From contig NZ_CP042806.1 of assembly GCF_008000815.1 (NCBI RefSeq), positions 5,332,001 to 5,396,000 of the forward strand: 64,000 nucleotides of DNA, given 5' to 3'. Of this stretch, positions 1-8,333 are shown in pieces (the first letter of the stretch is position 1; every line of letters begins with the position of its first letter). The translations under genes and the position numbers were made by a program. The notes below the pieces were generated by a model, which was not told where the DNA came from, did not search any database, and was given only the letters and a program-made list of their open reading frames with translations. Source of the stretch: Terriglobus albidus. Lineage in GTDB: Bacteria; Acidobacteriota; Terriglobia; Terriglobales; Acidobacteriaceae.

Positions 1-972
1 CAGCCCAAACAACAGCATGGAGGCGCACAACAGCGAGACGTTTCCAGTTACGCTGCTGACGATCAGGCATGGCGCACCCAGCCCCAGGCCCACCGTCTGC
101 GTCCAGACGCGCCCGCGTGCCGTCCGGCGTGCCCAGGAGTCGGCAAGAAAACCGCCGCAGAGCAGGCCGATGAAGCCTCCAGCACGGATCCAAAAGGTCG
201 CTGTAAACCCCGCACTCGTCAGAGAGAAGTGGAAGCGTTCGTACAGATACAACGGAAACCATGTATAGATCGCCCAGTCGCAGATGGAGGCAATGCCAAA
301 GACAGTCAACAGCGATCGGTACCCGGGAGTGCGCAGAATCACTGAGGCCGACTCCTTGAGCCCCTTCCCCGGCACCGGCGGCTCTTCCGCCTGTGTTTCA
401 GCGGACGGGTTCCGAAGCAGATTCATCAGCAGAAAGGCATAGAGCACACCAACACCGCCGAAGATATTGAAGACGCTGCGCCATCCATGACGTGAGCCGA
501 TCCATCCGCCCAGCGTTCCACCAAGCACTGTCCCCAGATAGGTGCCGCTGTAGTGCAGGCTTACGGCTCTCGATCGTGTTCGCGTGCCGTGGTAAGCGGC
601 GATCATGGCCAGGCCTGCCGGTAGATAGCAGGCCTCACTGATGCCCATCAGCGACCGCATCGCCACCAGTTGCCCGTATCCCCGCACATGACCGGTCAGC
701 AGCGTGATCAACGACCATACCAGCAGGCTGAAACAGATCATCCGCTTGCTGCCGAAGCGATCTGCAAGATGCCCCGCCAGCGGACTACTGAAGGCATACA
801 CCCACAGGAACGAAGTCCCCAGCAGCCCAAGCTGCACCGTGGAGATATGAAGCTCCGCCTGCAGTAACGGGAAGATGGAGAAGATGACCTGCCGGTCCAG
901 ATAGTTGAACATCCAGACAAACAACAGCAGGACAACGACGAGCCACGGGTATGCGGACTTCCAAACCTTCAC
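1..972 (-). CDS. MFS transporter, anion:cation symporter type (3' end outside window)
   Basis: Inner-membrane secondary carrier of the major facilitator superfamily, probably for an organic anion or sugar acid. Reading the reverse strand gives a continuous 324-codon frame that runs off the window start. It begins VKVWKSAYPWLVVVLLLF and has successive hydrophobic helices. The loop 2-3 motif GHLADRFGSKRM (MFS motif A) is clear, as is LDRQVIFSIFPLLQAEL after helix 1, typical of the ACS subfamily. The start is taken as GTG at 972 because AAAGG lies 6 bases upstream; a TTG further upstream is possible. Family is well supported; the substrate cannot be read from sequence. It is monocistronic as far as visible, and the cupin gene upstream ends in its own terminator. 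Confidence 0.85.
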   Translation of the reverse strand, partial: MKVWKSAYPWLVVVLLLFVWMFNYLDRQVIFSIFPLLQAELHISTVQLGLLGTSFLWVYAFSSPLAGHLADRFGSKRMICFSLLVWSLITLLTGHVRGYGQLVAMRSLMGISEACYLPAGLAMIAAYHGTRTRSRAVSLHYSGTYLGTVLGGTLGGWIGSRHGWRSVFNIFGGVGVLYAFLLMNLLRNPSAETQAEEPPVPGKGLKESASVILRTPGYRSLLTVFGIASICDWAIYTWFPLYLYERFHFSLTSAGFTATFWIRAGGFIGLLCGGFLADSWARRTARGRVWTQTVGLGLGAPCLIVSSVTGNVSLLCASMLLFGL

Positions 973-1055
973 GGGAACCTTTCGCCACGCTAGATTATTG
1001 ATAATCGATTTCAATCGTCAAGCGTAGAGAAAACGAATACCGTAAAGGCATACAG

Positions 1056-1091
1056 AAAAGGTCCTGCCGGTAGAGGCAGGACCTTCTCTTT
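1056..1091 (-). terminator. Rho-independent terminator of the tolC-cupin transcript
   Basis: Directly after the cupin stop codon the minus strand carries an 11-bp perfect stem (AAGGTCCTGCC paired with GGCAGGACCTT, 1058-1085) with a six-base loop, followed by TTTTCTG. It would separate the cupin gene from the MFS gene that follows on the same strand. The A-rich other side (AAAAAGAG) means it could also act on the plus strand. Confidence 0.75.
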
Positions 1092-1490
1092 TTATGCCTT
1101 GCGGTACTCCTCGTCGGTGACATGTTCGAACCAGTCCACGACCTTATCGCCCTGGCGCTCGTGAACGGCAATGTGGGTCATGGCTATCGTCGGCGATGCG
1201 CCGTGCCAGTGTTTCTCGCCGGGTTCGATCCACACCACGTCTCCGGGATGAATCTCCTGTACGGGCCCACCGTCACGCTGCACCCATCCACAGCCTGCGG
1301 TGACGATCAATGTCTGGCCCAACGGATGACTATGCCAGGCTGTCCGCGCTCCCGGCTCGAAGGTGACGCTTGCACCATTCACACGAGCCGGTTCCGGCGC
1401 CTGAAAGAGCGGATCGATACGGACAGTGCCGGTAAACCAGTCAGCCGGTCCCTTTGTCGATACCTGCGTTCCTACCTTCTTGATCTCCAT
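1092..1490 (-). CDS. Small Mn-cupin, hydroxynitrile lyase (mandelonitrile lyase)-like
   Basis: A single-domain cupin of 132 residues. It matches, from memory, the (R)-selective manganese-dependent hydroxynitrile lyase of Granulicella tundricola (GtHNL) over its whole length: shared blocks include [19 protein letters not shown] and [13 protein letters not shown]. Metal ligands are visible at H53, H55, Q59 and H94, with the further active-site residue H96. Position 110 is His, where GtHNL has Gln. Family reaction: reversible cleavage of cyanohydrins to aldehyde plus cyanide; the physiological role is unknown and such cupins may have another natural substrate. The start has an excellent Shine-Dalgarno (AAGGAG, 6 nt before ATG). 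It lies 39 bp after tolC on the same strand, so may be co-transcribed, and ends in a terminator. Cytoplasmic: no signal peptide. Confidence 0.85.
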   Translation of the reverse strand: MEIKKVGTQVSTKGPADWFTGTVRIDPLFQAPEPARVNGASVTFEPGARTAWHSHPLGQTLIVTAGCGWVQRDGGPVQEIHPGDVVWIEPGEKHWHGASPTIAMTHIAVHERQGDKVVDWFEHVTDEEYRKA

Positions 1491-1529
1491 CTCTTACTCC
1501 TTTGTCCGAATCCTGATCTTTCGATGTTG

Positions 1530-2846
1530 TTAGTTAAGCGTAAATGCCGTCATTGTGCCGGTAGCCCTTGCCAGGTCGATGCGCCCCTGATTCCAGGTAA
1601 AGAGTGCGCCAATGCAGTCATCCTGTGCCCGCGCGCGCTTTGCCTGGGCCTCTGCCAGCTCGGCATTGCCTGTTACTCCCGCCTCGAACCTCCGGCGCGC
1701 CTCAGCCACCTCATCCGCTGCAAGCGTCAGGGCCATCTGGCACTCTTCGACCTGACCCGCTGCGGAGTGTAGATCCGCATGGGCACGGCGAACTTCGAGT
1801 TCGATCTTTCGGCGCAGATCCCGTTCTTGAATCTCACTCTGACGCACGATGGCCTGTGTCTCGGCGTGCCTGGCGCGGATACGGCCTCCGTCAAAGACCG
1901 GAATCTTTGCGCTCACGCCAACGGTGTGTGTGACCACGCTCGCCAGCGGTCCGACGTCTCCAGATGCAGTAATCAAAGGTATCCGCTCGCCACTGACCGC
2001 ACTATTGTTATAGCGCGCCTCATCCACATGTTTCTGTGCCACCTGCAGTTCAGGACGTCCCTGAAGAGCCGTTGCCACTGCAGCTTCTATGTCAGGCATA
2101 GCATCTGTCTTGCTCAATAAGTGATCCGTCAATTCAACTTTGGTTGCGAAACCAACTCCGAGATCGCTCAAAAGCTGCAGACGTGCCTGAGCAGCCTCGT
2201 TCTCAACCGTTGTCAGCTTCCGGCGATCTGTCAGCAACGTCAGCTTTGCCCGCGTAATGTCCAGAGAGGTGGCTTTGCCAACGTCAGCTCGATCCTGTGC
2301 CACTTTCAGAAGAGACTCCGATAGAGCAACACCTGCACGGGCAGCCTCCGAAGAGGACTCCGCGCGGAGCACAAGCAGATAGTCATGGGCAACCTGGGCT
2401 GCCGTAACTTCACGGCGTACTGTGATATCTGCTTTGGCGGCATCGAGGTTTGCGCGTAAGCCATGCGACCGCCGAATGGCGCCCAGGTCAAAGACCGTGT
2501 ACGACATGGTGACGCGGGCATCGAAGTTATTGAATGGACCCACCTCGTCAGGGATGGTGAAGTTAGGGACGCCGGTGGGAAAGTTGAATCCCTCGGCGGA
2601 CAGGTTACGCGTCAGGTTGGATTCCCCGATAGAGGCGTCAATGGCCGGAAAGAGCAGAGACCGGGCATAGGAGACGCGTGCTTTGGAGGCCTGCATGACC
2701 GCCTCAGCCGTCTGGACCGACGCACTGCCTTCCGGCGACGTCGCTATTTCAATCGCCTGCTTCATGTTGAGCTGTAATACCTGTTGGGCGGCACACGCTG
2801 ACGGCAGGCAACAAAAAATTGCCAAGAGACACAGGAGGTCTTTCAT
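1530..2846 (-). CDS. tolC: TolC-family outer membrane efflux channel
   Basis: Outer-membrane factor of 438 residues. A signal peptide is evident (MKDLLCLLAIFCCLPSACA, cleavage before AQQ), followed by two repeated OEP-type coiled-coil halves. Examples are LTLLTDRRKLTTVENEAAQARLQ style helices near residues 200-230 and RRKIELEVRRAHADLHSAAGQ near 335-355. It lies head-to-head with the devBCA-type genes, only 26 bp between the two start codons, which strongly suggests it is the exit duct for that exporter. The usual length for the family is 420-490 residues. The gene symbol denotes the family rather than proven orthology with E. coli TolC. Confidence 0.85.
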   Translation of the reverse strand: MKDLLCLLAIFCCLPSACAAQQVLQLNMKQAIEIATSPEGSASVQTAEAVMQASKARVSYARSLLFPAIDASIGESNLTRNLSAEGFNFPTGVPNFTIPDEVGPFNNFDARVTMSYTVFDLGAIRRSHGLRANLDAAKADITVRREVTAAQVAHDYLLVLRAESSSEAARAGVALSESLLKVAQDRADVGKATSLDITRAKLTLLTDRRKLTTVENEAAQARLQLLSDLGVGFATKVELTDHLLSKTDAMPDIEAAVATALQGRPELQVAQKHVDEARYNNSAVSGERIPLITASGDVGPLASVVTHTVGVSAKIPVFDGGRIRARHAETQAIVRQSEIQERDLRRKIELEVRRAHADLHSAAGQVEECQMALTLAADEVAEARRRFEAGVTGNAELAEAQAKRARAQDDCIGALFTWNQGRIDLARATGTMTAFTLN

Positions 2847-2872
2847 AGTAGGTTAGGATAGCTTTCGAATTC

Positions 2873-3934
2873 ATGGAGCCACAATCATCAAAATTCGCGC
2901 TGCGAAGACCCGCTCTTCTTGCGTCTGGTGCGATGATTCTCGCGTCGCTGGTCTGGGTTCTCGCTCGTAAACCGGCCGGCGCGGCCGCTCCGGCGGCTGC
3001 TATCCCAGCCATACCGGCGACATCCGCCGTATCGGCAAGCGGCCGCATTGAGCCCTCTGAATCCGTAACGCATGTAGCAGCGCCGAATATCAACGGCCGC
3101 CCGGCAATCATCGCGAAGCTGAACGTGCGCGAGGGAGAGTCCGTACGGGCGGGCCAGGTCATCGCGGTATTATCCGGAAAGCAACAGCTCGAAGCCGCCG
3201 TGCGTCAGGCCGAGGCCCGCATGAATCTGGATCAGGTGAAGCTGGACCAGCTGCGAGCCGCACCGCGAAGCTCCGATCTGGCGATGCAGAATGCCGAAGT
3301 CGCGCGCTGGCAGGCCTCGCTGGACAATGCACAGGCGGAGTACAAGCGCTACGAGTCGTTGCAGGCGAACCATGATGTCTCCGTCTCAGAGCTGGATGCG
3401 AAACGAGCCGAGATGGAGAACGCCCGTCGCATGACGGAACAGGCGCACGCACGCCTTGCCGGCTTGTCTGAAGTGCGCCCCGATGACATTCGCTTTGCGG
3501 AATCGGCACTGGAGGCTTCGCGCGCAGAGCTTGACCGCGCCCGTCTGGATCTCGCCTCGGCCGAACTGCACTCCCCTGCCGATGGTGTTGTGCTGCACGT
3601 GCATGCCAAGCCTGGTGAAGAAGTGGGACCGCAGGGTGTTCTGGAACTGGCCAAGACAGCGGAGATGTGCGTCATTGCCGAGGTCTACGAGACGGATATC
3701 AGGCGCGTAAAGACCGGGCAAAGCGCGGAAGTTCAAAGCGAACTGTTGCCCGGCAGGACTCTGACCGGAACCGTCGCTTCGATTGGGCATGAGATCGGCC
3801 GCGCCGACCTCGCTCCTACTGATCCCGCCACCTTTGCCGACTCCCGCGTGGTTCTTGTCGTCATTCGGCTTACTGATAACAGAGAGGTTGCAGGCCTGAT
3901 TCACGGAAAGGTATCCGTCGTCATCCAGCCATGA
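2873..3934 (+). CDS. devB: HlyD/DevB-type periplasmic adaptor
   Basis: Membrane-fusion protein of 353 residues linking an inner-membrane ABC exporter to TolC. It has one N-terminal membrane anchor (about residues 14-32), a biotinyl-lipoyl half motif (AIIAKLNVREGESVRAGQVI) near residue 80, a long heptad-rich hairpin (residues 105-215), the second lipoyl half (SPADGVVLHVHAKPGEEVGP) and a C-terminal beta-barrel. Its last four bases overlap the next gene as ATGA, indicating translational coupling in the order adaptor-permease-ATPase, as in cyanobacterial devBCA. No strong Shine-Dalgarno precedes the ATG, and the gap to the divergent tolC start is unusually short. Confidence 0.85.
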   Translation: MEPQSSKFALRRPALLASGAMILASLVWVLARKPAGAAAPAAAIPAIPATSAVSASGRIEPSESVTHVAAPNINGRPAIIAKLNVREGESVRAGQVIAVLSGKQQLEAAVRQAEARMNLDQVKLDQLRAAPRSSDLAMQNAEVARWQASLDNAQAEYKRYESLQANHDVSVSELDAKRAEMENARRMTEQAHARLAGLSEVRPDDIRFAESALEASRAELDRARLDLASAELHSPADGVVLHVHAKPGEEVGPQGVLELAKTAEMCVIAEVYETDIRRVKTGQSAEVQSELLPGRTLTGTVASIGHEIGRADLAPTDPATFADSRVVLVVIRLTDNREVAGLIHGKVSVVIQP

Positions 3935-5097
3935 GCAAGTCCGTCATGACAATTGGAAGGTCCATGGCATGGCGGCAGCTCGTAAAAGAGAAGCGCCGCC
4001 TGATGGCCGCTCTGGCTGGTATTGCCTTTGCCGTCATCCTGATGCTTGTCCAGCTCGGCTTCGAACAGGCGCTGTTTAAGAGCGTCGGCCTGCTCTATCG
4101 GCGCATGAACGCCGAGTTGGTGCTGATCAGCCCGAAATATCGGAATGCGAACTCGAACTCGCCGTTTACCTTGCGACGCCTGGACCAGGCGATGGGGGTA
4201 CGCGAGGTGGAATGGGCAGCGCCGATGTATCTGAGCGGCGCACCCTGGACGAATCCGGTCGATCACATCCAGCGGGATATCTTCATCATCGCGATTCCGC
4301 CCCAGGCCGGCATTCTTGATCTTCCCGGAGTCAATGCGCATATCGCGGAGCTACGCCGGCCATCGACCGTGCTATTTGATTCCAGCTCGCGGCCGGAGTT
4401 CGGGCCGATTGCGGACCTTCTCACCCATGGCCCTCTTTCCGTGGAGTTTTCCGGAGTGACGGCCCGCGTAGGCGGAACCTTTCAACTTGGCACATCCTTC
4501 GCCAACGACGGCAACCTGATCACCAGCGATGCAAACCTGAAGACGTGGAAGGCAGACCGTGATCCATCGCTGATGGATATCGGAATGATCAAGCTGAAGG
4601 CCGGATCGGATCCACAAATCGTTCGCAAAGAATTGCAGGCCATTCTTCCCAACGATGTGCTGGTGCTGACACGCGAAGAGCTTCTGGAGCGCGAAGAGAC
4701 CTTCTGGGCCAGCAGTACACCCATTGGCTTTGTCTTCCGCCTTGGACTGTTGATGGGACTCATCGTCGGCTCGGTGGTCGTCTATCAGATTCTCTATAAC
4801 GATGTCTCTGAACACCTGGCTGAATATGCCACGCTCAAAGCCATGGGATATACCGACAGGTTTCTCTTTGGGCTGGTGATCCAGGAATCGCTGATTCTCT
4901 CGATCCTTGGATTTCTTCCCGGCCTGGTTCTGTCACAGGTGGTCTACACCATCGCCTATCGGGCAACATTGCTGCCCCTGCGGATGGACCCGATCCGGGT
5001 CACCGTGGTGTACCTGCTTACGGCCGGAATGTGCGTCTTTTCCGGAGCATTGGCAATGCGCCGGCTAAGACTGGCGGACCCGGCGGAGATCTTCTAA
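3931..5097 (+). CDS. devC: DevC-type ABC exporter permease (FtsX/MacB fold)
   Basis: Inner-membrane permease of 388 residues. The architecture is N-terminal helix (ALAGIAFAVILMLVQLGFEQ, about 24-45), a large periplasmic domain, then three C-terminal helices (about 270-295, 320-345, 355-375). It ends with the MRRLRLADPAEIF tail typical of DevC. The segment VVYQILYNDVSEHLAEYATLKAMGY is the family's coupling-helix region. It starts by ATGA overlap with devB and is followed two bases after its stop by the ATPase start, so the three genes form one operon. The natural substrate in other bacteria is glycolipid or another lipophile; here it is unknown. Confidence 0.88.
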   Translation: MSKSVMTIGRSMAWRQLVKEKRRLMAALAGIAFAVILMLVQLGFEQALFKSVGLLYRRMNAELVLISPKYRNANSNSPFTLRRLDQAMGVREVEWAAPMYLSGAPWTNPVDHIQRDIFIIAIPPQAGILDLPGVNAHIAELRRPSTVLFDSSSRPEFGPIADLLTHGPLSVEFSGVTARVGGTFQLGTSFANDGNLITSDANLKTWKADRDPSLMDIGMIKLKAGSDPQIVRKELQAILPNDVLVLTREELLEREETFWASSTPIGFVFRLGLLMGLIVGSVVVYQILYNDVSEHLAEYATLKAMGYTDRFLFGLVIQESLILSILGFLPGLVLSQVVYTIAYRATLLPLRMDPIRVTVVYLLTAGMCVFSGALAMRRLRLADPAEIF

Positions 5098-5099
5098 TC

Positions 5100-6434
5100 A
5101 TGCCTGAATCGATCATCTCGATTAGGAACGTCGATCACTACTACGGCAAGGGCCACCTTGAAAGGCAGGTGCTCTTTGACGTCTCCGCGGAGATCTATCC
5201 CGGGGAGATCGTCTTAGTTACCGGCCCTTCCGGATCAGGCAAGACGACGCTACTCACGCTTGCCGGAGCTTTGCGAGCGGTACAGAAAGGCAGCGTCAAG
5301 GTATTCGGTCAGGAGTTGAACGGCGCCCCGAACTCCCGGTTGATTGAAACGCGCGAGAATATCGGCTTCATCTTTCAGAACCACAATCTGCTGGCATCCC
5401 ATACCGCTATCCAGAATGTAGAGCTGTCGCTCGGCGTAGGAGTACGGGCATCCAAAGCGGACATCCAGGCGCGATGCACCGAAGCGCTGCACACCGTTGG
5501 CCTGGGTAAGCACCTGACGCACCATCCCGAGCATCTCTCCGGCGGCCAGAAGCAGCGAGTCGCCATTGCCCGTGCGCTGGTGCGCCAGCCTCGGATCGTT
5601 CTGGCGGACGAGCCTACAGCTTCGCTCGATCGCAAATCCGGCCGTGAGGTCGTAGACCTGATGAAATCCCTGGCCAAACAACAAGGCTGCGCGATCCTGA
5701 TGGTGACCCACGACAACCGAATTCTCGACATCGCCGATCGCATTCTTACGTTGGAAGATGGACGCATCACCAGCTTCGCCGCCGGACTCGCCGCGAATAC
5801 CGGGCACCTGCTCAATGCGTTTGCCAGGCTGCAACGTAGCGGAGGCCTGATGGACTACGTCCACGACCTTTCAGAGAAGCAGTTCCACGATATCGTCCAG
5901 GAAATGACCATAGAGTTCGAACAATTTCTCGAAACTCTCGAATTGGGCAACCGTGATGCCATCGAAGCCCTGCTGGATCAGATACTCGAGGCGGTCACGC
6001 TGAAGGTGAAACATATCCTGGGCGCGCACCATGCCTCCATCTTTGTCGTCGACTCCGAACGCAGCACGCTGTATTCGCGTGTTGCGCACACCCTCGGTAG
6101 AGACGAAAGAGAGCTGGTGCTCCCGCTGAGCGAAGGCATGGTGGGACATGTCGCACGGACCGGGCAAGGAATCAATGTCCACGACACCAGCGACCACCCG
6201 CACTTTGATCTGGCCTTCGGTCATGAGACGGAATACAGAGAACACCGGCTCCTCTGCATGCCGATCCTCGACCGCGAGAAGAACGTACTGGCTGTCGTCC
6301 AGATGTTCAAGAAGACGGATGACCCAGTCTTTACTCACGTGGATGAATCCAATTTCCGCGATTTCGTTGAACCGCTGGGACTCATCCTGGAGAGCTCTAT
6401 CCGTGTAGCGCATCAGTATGTTGGCCGGGCATAA
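5100..6434 (+). CDS. devA: DevA-type ABC ATPase fused to a C-terminal GAF domain
   Basis: The first about 235 residues are a complete MacB/DevA-like ABC ATPase: Walker A GPSGSGKTT (about 41-49), Q-loop FIFQNHNLL, signature LSGGQKQR (about 146-153) and Walker B IVLADEPTASLD. Ordinary DevA proteins end near here. This one continues for 200 residues into a GAF domain (about 285-440) with HASIFVVDSERSTLYSRVA, LPLSEGMVGHVARTGQG and NVLAVVQMFKK, resembling the GAF modules of phosphodiesterases, adenylyl cyclases and sensor kinases. The start is ATG at 5100, two bases after the devC stop; an in-frame upstream start inside devC exists but is not needed. Inference: a small molecule or redox signal may gate export directly at the ATPase. 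Confidence 0.88.
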   Translation: MPESIISIRNVDHYYGKGHLERQVLFDVSAEIYPGEIVLVTGPSGSGKTTLLTLAGALRAVQKGSVKVFGQELNGAPNSRLIETRENIGFIFQNHNLLASHTAIQNVELSLGVGVRASKADIQARCTEALHTVGLGKHLTHHPEHLSGGQKQRVAIARALVRQPRIVLADEPTASLDRKSGREVVDLMKSLAKQQGCAILMVTHDNRILDIADRILTLEDGRITSFAAGLAANTGHLLNAFARLQRSGGLMDYVHDLSEKQFHDIVQEMTIEFEQFLETLELGNRDAIEALLDQILEAVTLKVKHILGAHHASIFVVDSERSTLYSRVAHTLGRDERELVLPLSEGMVGHVARTGQGINVHDTSDHPHFDLAFGHETEYREHRLLCMPILDREKNVLAVVQMFKKTDDPVFTHVDESNFRDFVEPLGLILESSIRVAHQYVGRA

Positions 6435-6436
6435 GT

Positions 6437-6548
6437 AGAGCATTTCTCCTGTTGCTGAGTATCCCGTGAGGAGCGTGCAGCGGCGTTTTCATTGAGGAAA
6501 ACGCCCATAGATACATAAGCCCCGCACTACACCTACAGGAGAAATGCT
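6437..6548 (+). repeat. Family A palindromic element (MITE-like), copy 1
   Basis: A 112-bp element with 12-bp perfect terminal inverted repeats (AGCATTTCTCCT / AGGAGAAATGCT) and a central hairpin GGCGTTTTC...GGAAAACGCC. It begins two bases after the devA stop codon and ends nine bases before the DUF2255 stop codon, so it sits between two convergent genes, where it may also help termination. Confidence 0.85.
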
Positions 6549-6557
6549 GTAGCCCGC

Positions 6558-6929
6558 TTACCGAGGCACGATCTTTATGGTTGCCGAACGGGCTTGCGCT
6601 GCAATCATCGGTTTCAGATAAGGGCTGGTGGCGTACTTCTCCCGATAGGCCTCATCGATCTGTTCCTGAATCGGCCCATCCACCGACTCGAAGGTGACCT
6701 CCTTCGTGATCCCTGCCACGCGGATGCGTCCTGCCTTCTGGAGTATCGCAGCCTGATACCAGGTCGAGGACTGTCCGTGATATCCGCGGACATACAGCCC
6801 GTGATCGACAACCACCGACCAGATCCATGTCGGCGTGCCGTACGTAACTCCATCTTCACGGAACGGCGAGATATGCAGATCGTCGGTTGCGGCGATGCAG
6901 TCCAGTTCGTTGTTCAACCATCGACTCAT
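6558..6929 (-). CDS. DUF2255 family protein
   Basis: A cytoplasmic protein of 123 residues matching DUF2255, a small family with a predicted flavin-reductase-like split-barrel fold and no established function. Recognisable pieces are LDCIAATDDLHISPFREDG, a conserved TPTWIWSVVVDHGLYVR core strand, and GQSSTWYQAAILQKAGRIRV. The ATG at 6929 is chosen because AGGAGG lies 7 bases upstream; the GTG two codons earlier is too close to it. That Shine-Dalgarno directly abuts a family A element (6943-7057). Without the element the gene would follow the tautomerase gene in an operon. A second element lies after its stop. Confidence 0.75.
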   Translation of the reverse strand: MSRWLNNELDCIAATDDLHISPFREDGVTYGTPTWIWSVVVDHGLYVRGYHGQSSTWYQAAILQKAGRIRVAGITKEVTFESVDGPIQEQIDEAYREKYATSPYLKPMIAAQARSATIKIVPR

Positions 6930-6942
6930 GGACACACCTCCT

Positions 6943-7057
6943 TAGAGCATTTCTCCTAATACTGTAGTGTTGGAAAAATCTGCGAATGCCGTTTTCTTCG
7001 CGGAAAACGGCGCAAACAGCCAAAACTCCGCTCTACACCTTTAGGAGAAATGCTCTA
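6943..7057 (+). repeat. Family A palindromic element, copy 2 (splits an operon)
   Basis: A 115-bp element with 17-bp perfect terminal repeats (TAGAGCATTTCTCCTAA and its complement) and a central GCCGTTTTC/GGAAAACGGC hairpin. Its right-hand TAG (7055-7057 on the minus strand) is the stop codon of the tautomerase gene. Its left end touches the DUF2255 Shine-Dalgarno. This subtype resembles copy 45016-45130 more than the others. Confidence 0.9.
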
Positions 7058-7285
7058 TTCCATCGTGTAGTCAGGCTTCTTGTAGAGCTGATCCCACTTC
7101 TGCTCAATCTCGGGATGATAGACCTTGCCCGCCCAGTCGAGCGGTGTAACCTCTTCCACGGCGACTGAGACCGACTCTGCACCGTAGTCGAGCACAGACA
7201 TGACACTATCGGTGATCTCCATCGCCAACTGCTCTTTTTGTTTTTCAGACTTACCGGGCCATAGCTTCACGACAACATGCGGCAT
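7055..7285 (-). CDS. 4-oxalocrotonate tautomerase family protein
   Basis: A 76-residue protein of the tautomerase superfamily. The catalytic amino-terminal proline follows the initiator ([11 protein letters not shown]), and [21 protein letters not shown] matches the family helix. Members act as cytoplasmic oligomers on enol/keto substrates; the substrate here is not predictable. The stop codon TAG is formed by the tip of a family A element, consistent with insertion of that element at the TA of an original stop codon. The downstream neighbour on the same strand is DUF2255. Confidence 0.85.
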   Translation of the reverse strand: MPHVVVKLWPGKSEKQKEQLAMEITDSVMSVLDYGAESVSVAVEEVTPLDWAGKVYHPEIEQKWDQLYKKPDYTME

Positions 7286-7553
7286 AGAAGTTTCCTTTCC
7301 GATGCTTGGGTACGCGAGTTTTAGGTGGACTGAGGGTCATGCACCAGCAAACGTCCAGCGCCCGTACGCCGACCTCGCCATACTGCAAGCAGCCATTGCC
7401 GTCGTTGAACGGCGCCAATGCGCAGAGCGAATGCCGCAACCCTCGTAGTTCAAGGTTACCCGGCGAACATCGATCTGCGCTTTCCTATTCCTGCGGACTC
7501 TTTGCCTGATTCTGTCTACTTTTTGATGTATGGACCGGATTCGTCGCTTCGCG

Positions 7554-8333
7554 TCAGAGAACAGCGCTTACGCCGCCATCGACATAGAGCACTTGTCCAT
7601 TGACGAAAGAGGATGCTTCAGAGGCAAGGAACAAAGCGGCACCAATCAACTCCTCCGGCCGTCCCCAGCGATGAGATGGGGTCCGCTGCAACAGCCAGTT
7701 GTTGAATGCTTCATCCTCTTTCAGCGCCCGCGTCATCTCGGTGAGAAAGTAGCCAGGTGCAATCCCATTAATCTGTATATCGAATCGTGCCCAATCGGCG
7801 CACATCGCCTGCGTGAGCATCTTCAGGCCTCCTTTGGAGGCGGTATAAGGGCCTGTGGTGGGACGTCCAAAGCCACTCATCAGAGAACAGATGTTAATGA
7901 TCTTTCCGCCGCGACCGCTCGATAACATTCGCTGGACGACCTCGCGGGCGACCAGAAAGGCACTTGTCAGATTGGTGTGGAGGACGTCATTCCACAATTC
8001 CAGGGGCGTCTCATGCAGAGCAGCGCGGCGCTGAATGCCGGCGTTGTTGACGAGTACATCGATGGGTTGAATCCTGTCGATGGCTTCTTGAACCGCACCC
8101 TCATCCAACACGTCAAACGCTGCAACCTCGGGATGGAATCCTGCATGGATAAACTCTTGCTGAACCTCGTGGAGGGAATCTTCCGAACGGCCATTCAGAA
8201 TCACGACCGACCCCGCCCGCAGAAAGCCCTCCGCTAATGTCTTGCCCAGGCCGCGGCTCGAGCCGGTAATCAAAACACGTTTTCCAGCGACGTTGAATAG
8301 ATCCATTTTGTTCATGAAACCAGGCTCATTCAT
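7554..8333 (-). CDS. idnO: SDR oxidoreductase, gluconate 5-dehydrogenase (IdnO)-like
   Basis: A classical short-chain dehydrogenase of 259 residues. It has the Rossmann motif TGSSRGLGKTLAEGF near residue 24, NNAGIQRR, a catalytic serine in NICSLMSGF, the YTASKGG triad and the APGYFLTEMT loop. Overall spacing fits IdnO/Ga5DH, which interconverts 5-keto-gluconate and gluconate. Its ATG overlaps the TGA of the idnD-like gene (ATGA), so translation is coupled. With the upstream idnD-like and MFS genes it makes a sugar-acid catabolic operon. Conversion to 6-phosphogluconate would need a gluconate kinase, which is not in this window. Confidence 0.8.
   Translation of the reverse strand: MNEPGFMNKMDLFNVAGKRVLITGSSRGLGKTLAEGFLRAGSVVILNGRSEDSLHEVQQEFIHAGFHPEVAAFDVLDEGAVQEAIDRIQPIDVLVNNAGIQRRAALHETPLELWNDVLHTNLTSAFLVAREVVQRMLSSGRGGKIINICSLMSGFGRPTTGPYTASKGGLKMLTQAMCADWARFDIQINGIAPGYFLTEMTRALKEDEAFNNWLLQRTPSHRWGRPEELIGAALFLASEASSFVNGQVLYVDGGVSAVL

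Noticed and set aside
1122-1772. A 216-codon plus-strand frame opposite the cupin and tolC genes
   Set aside because: Shadow of two strong minus-strand genes and it crosses their intergenic gap; no family resemblance.
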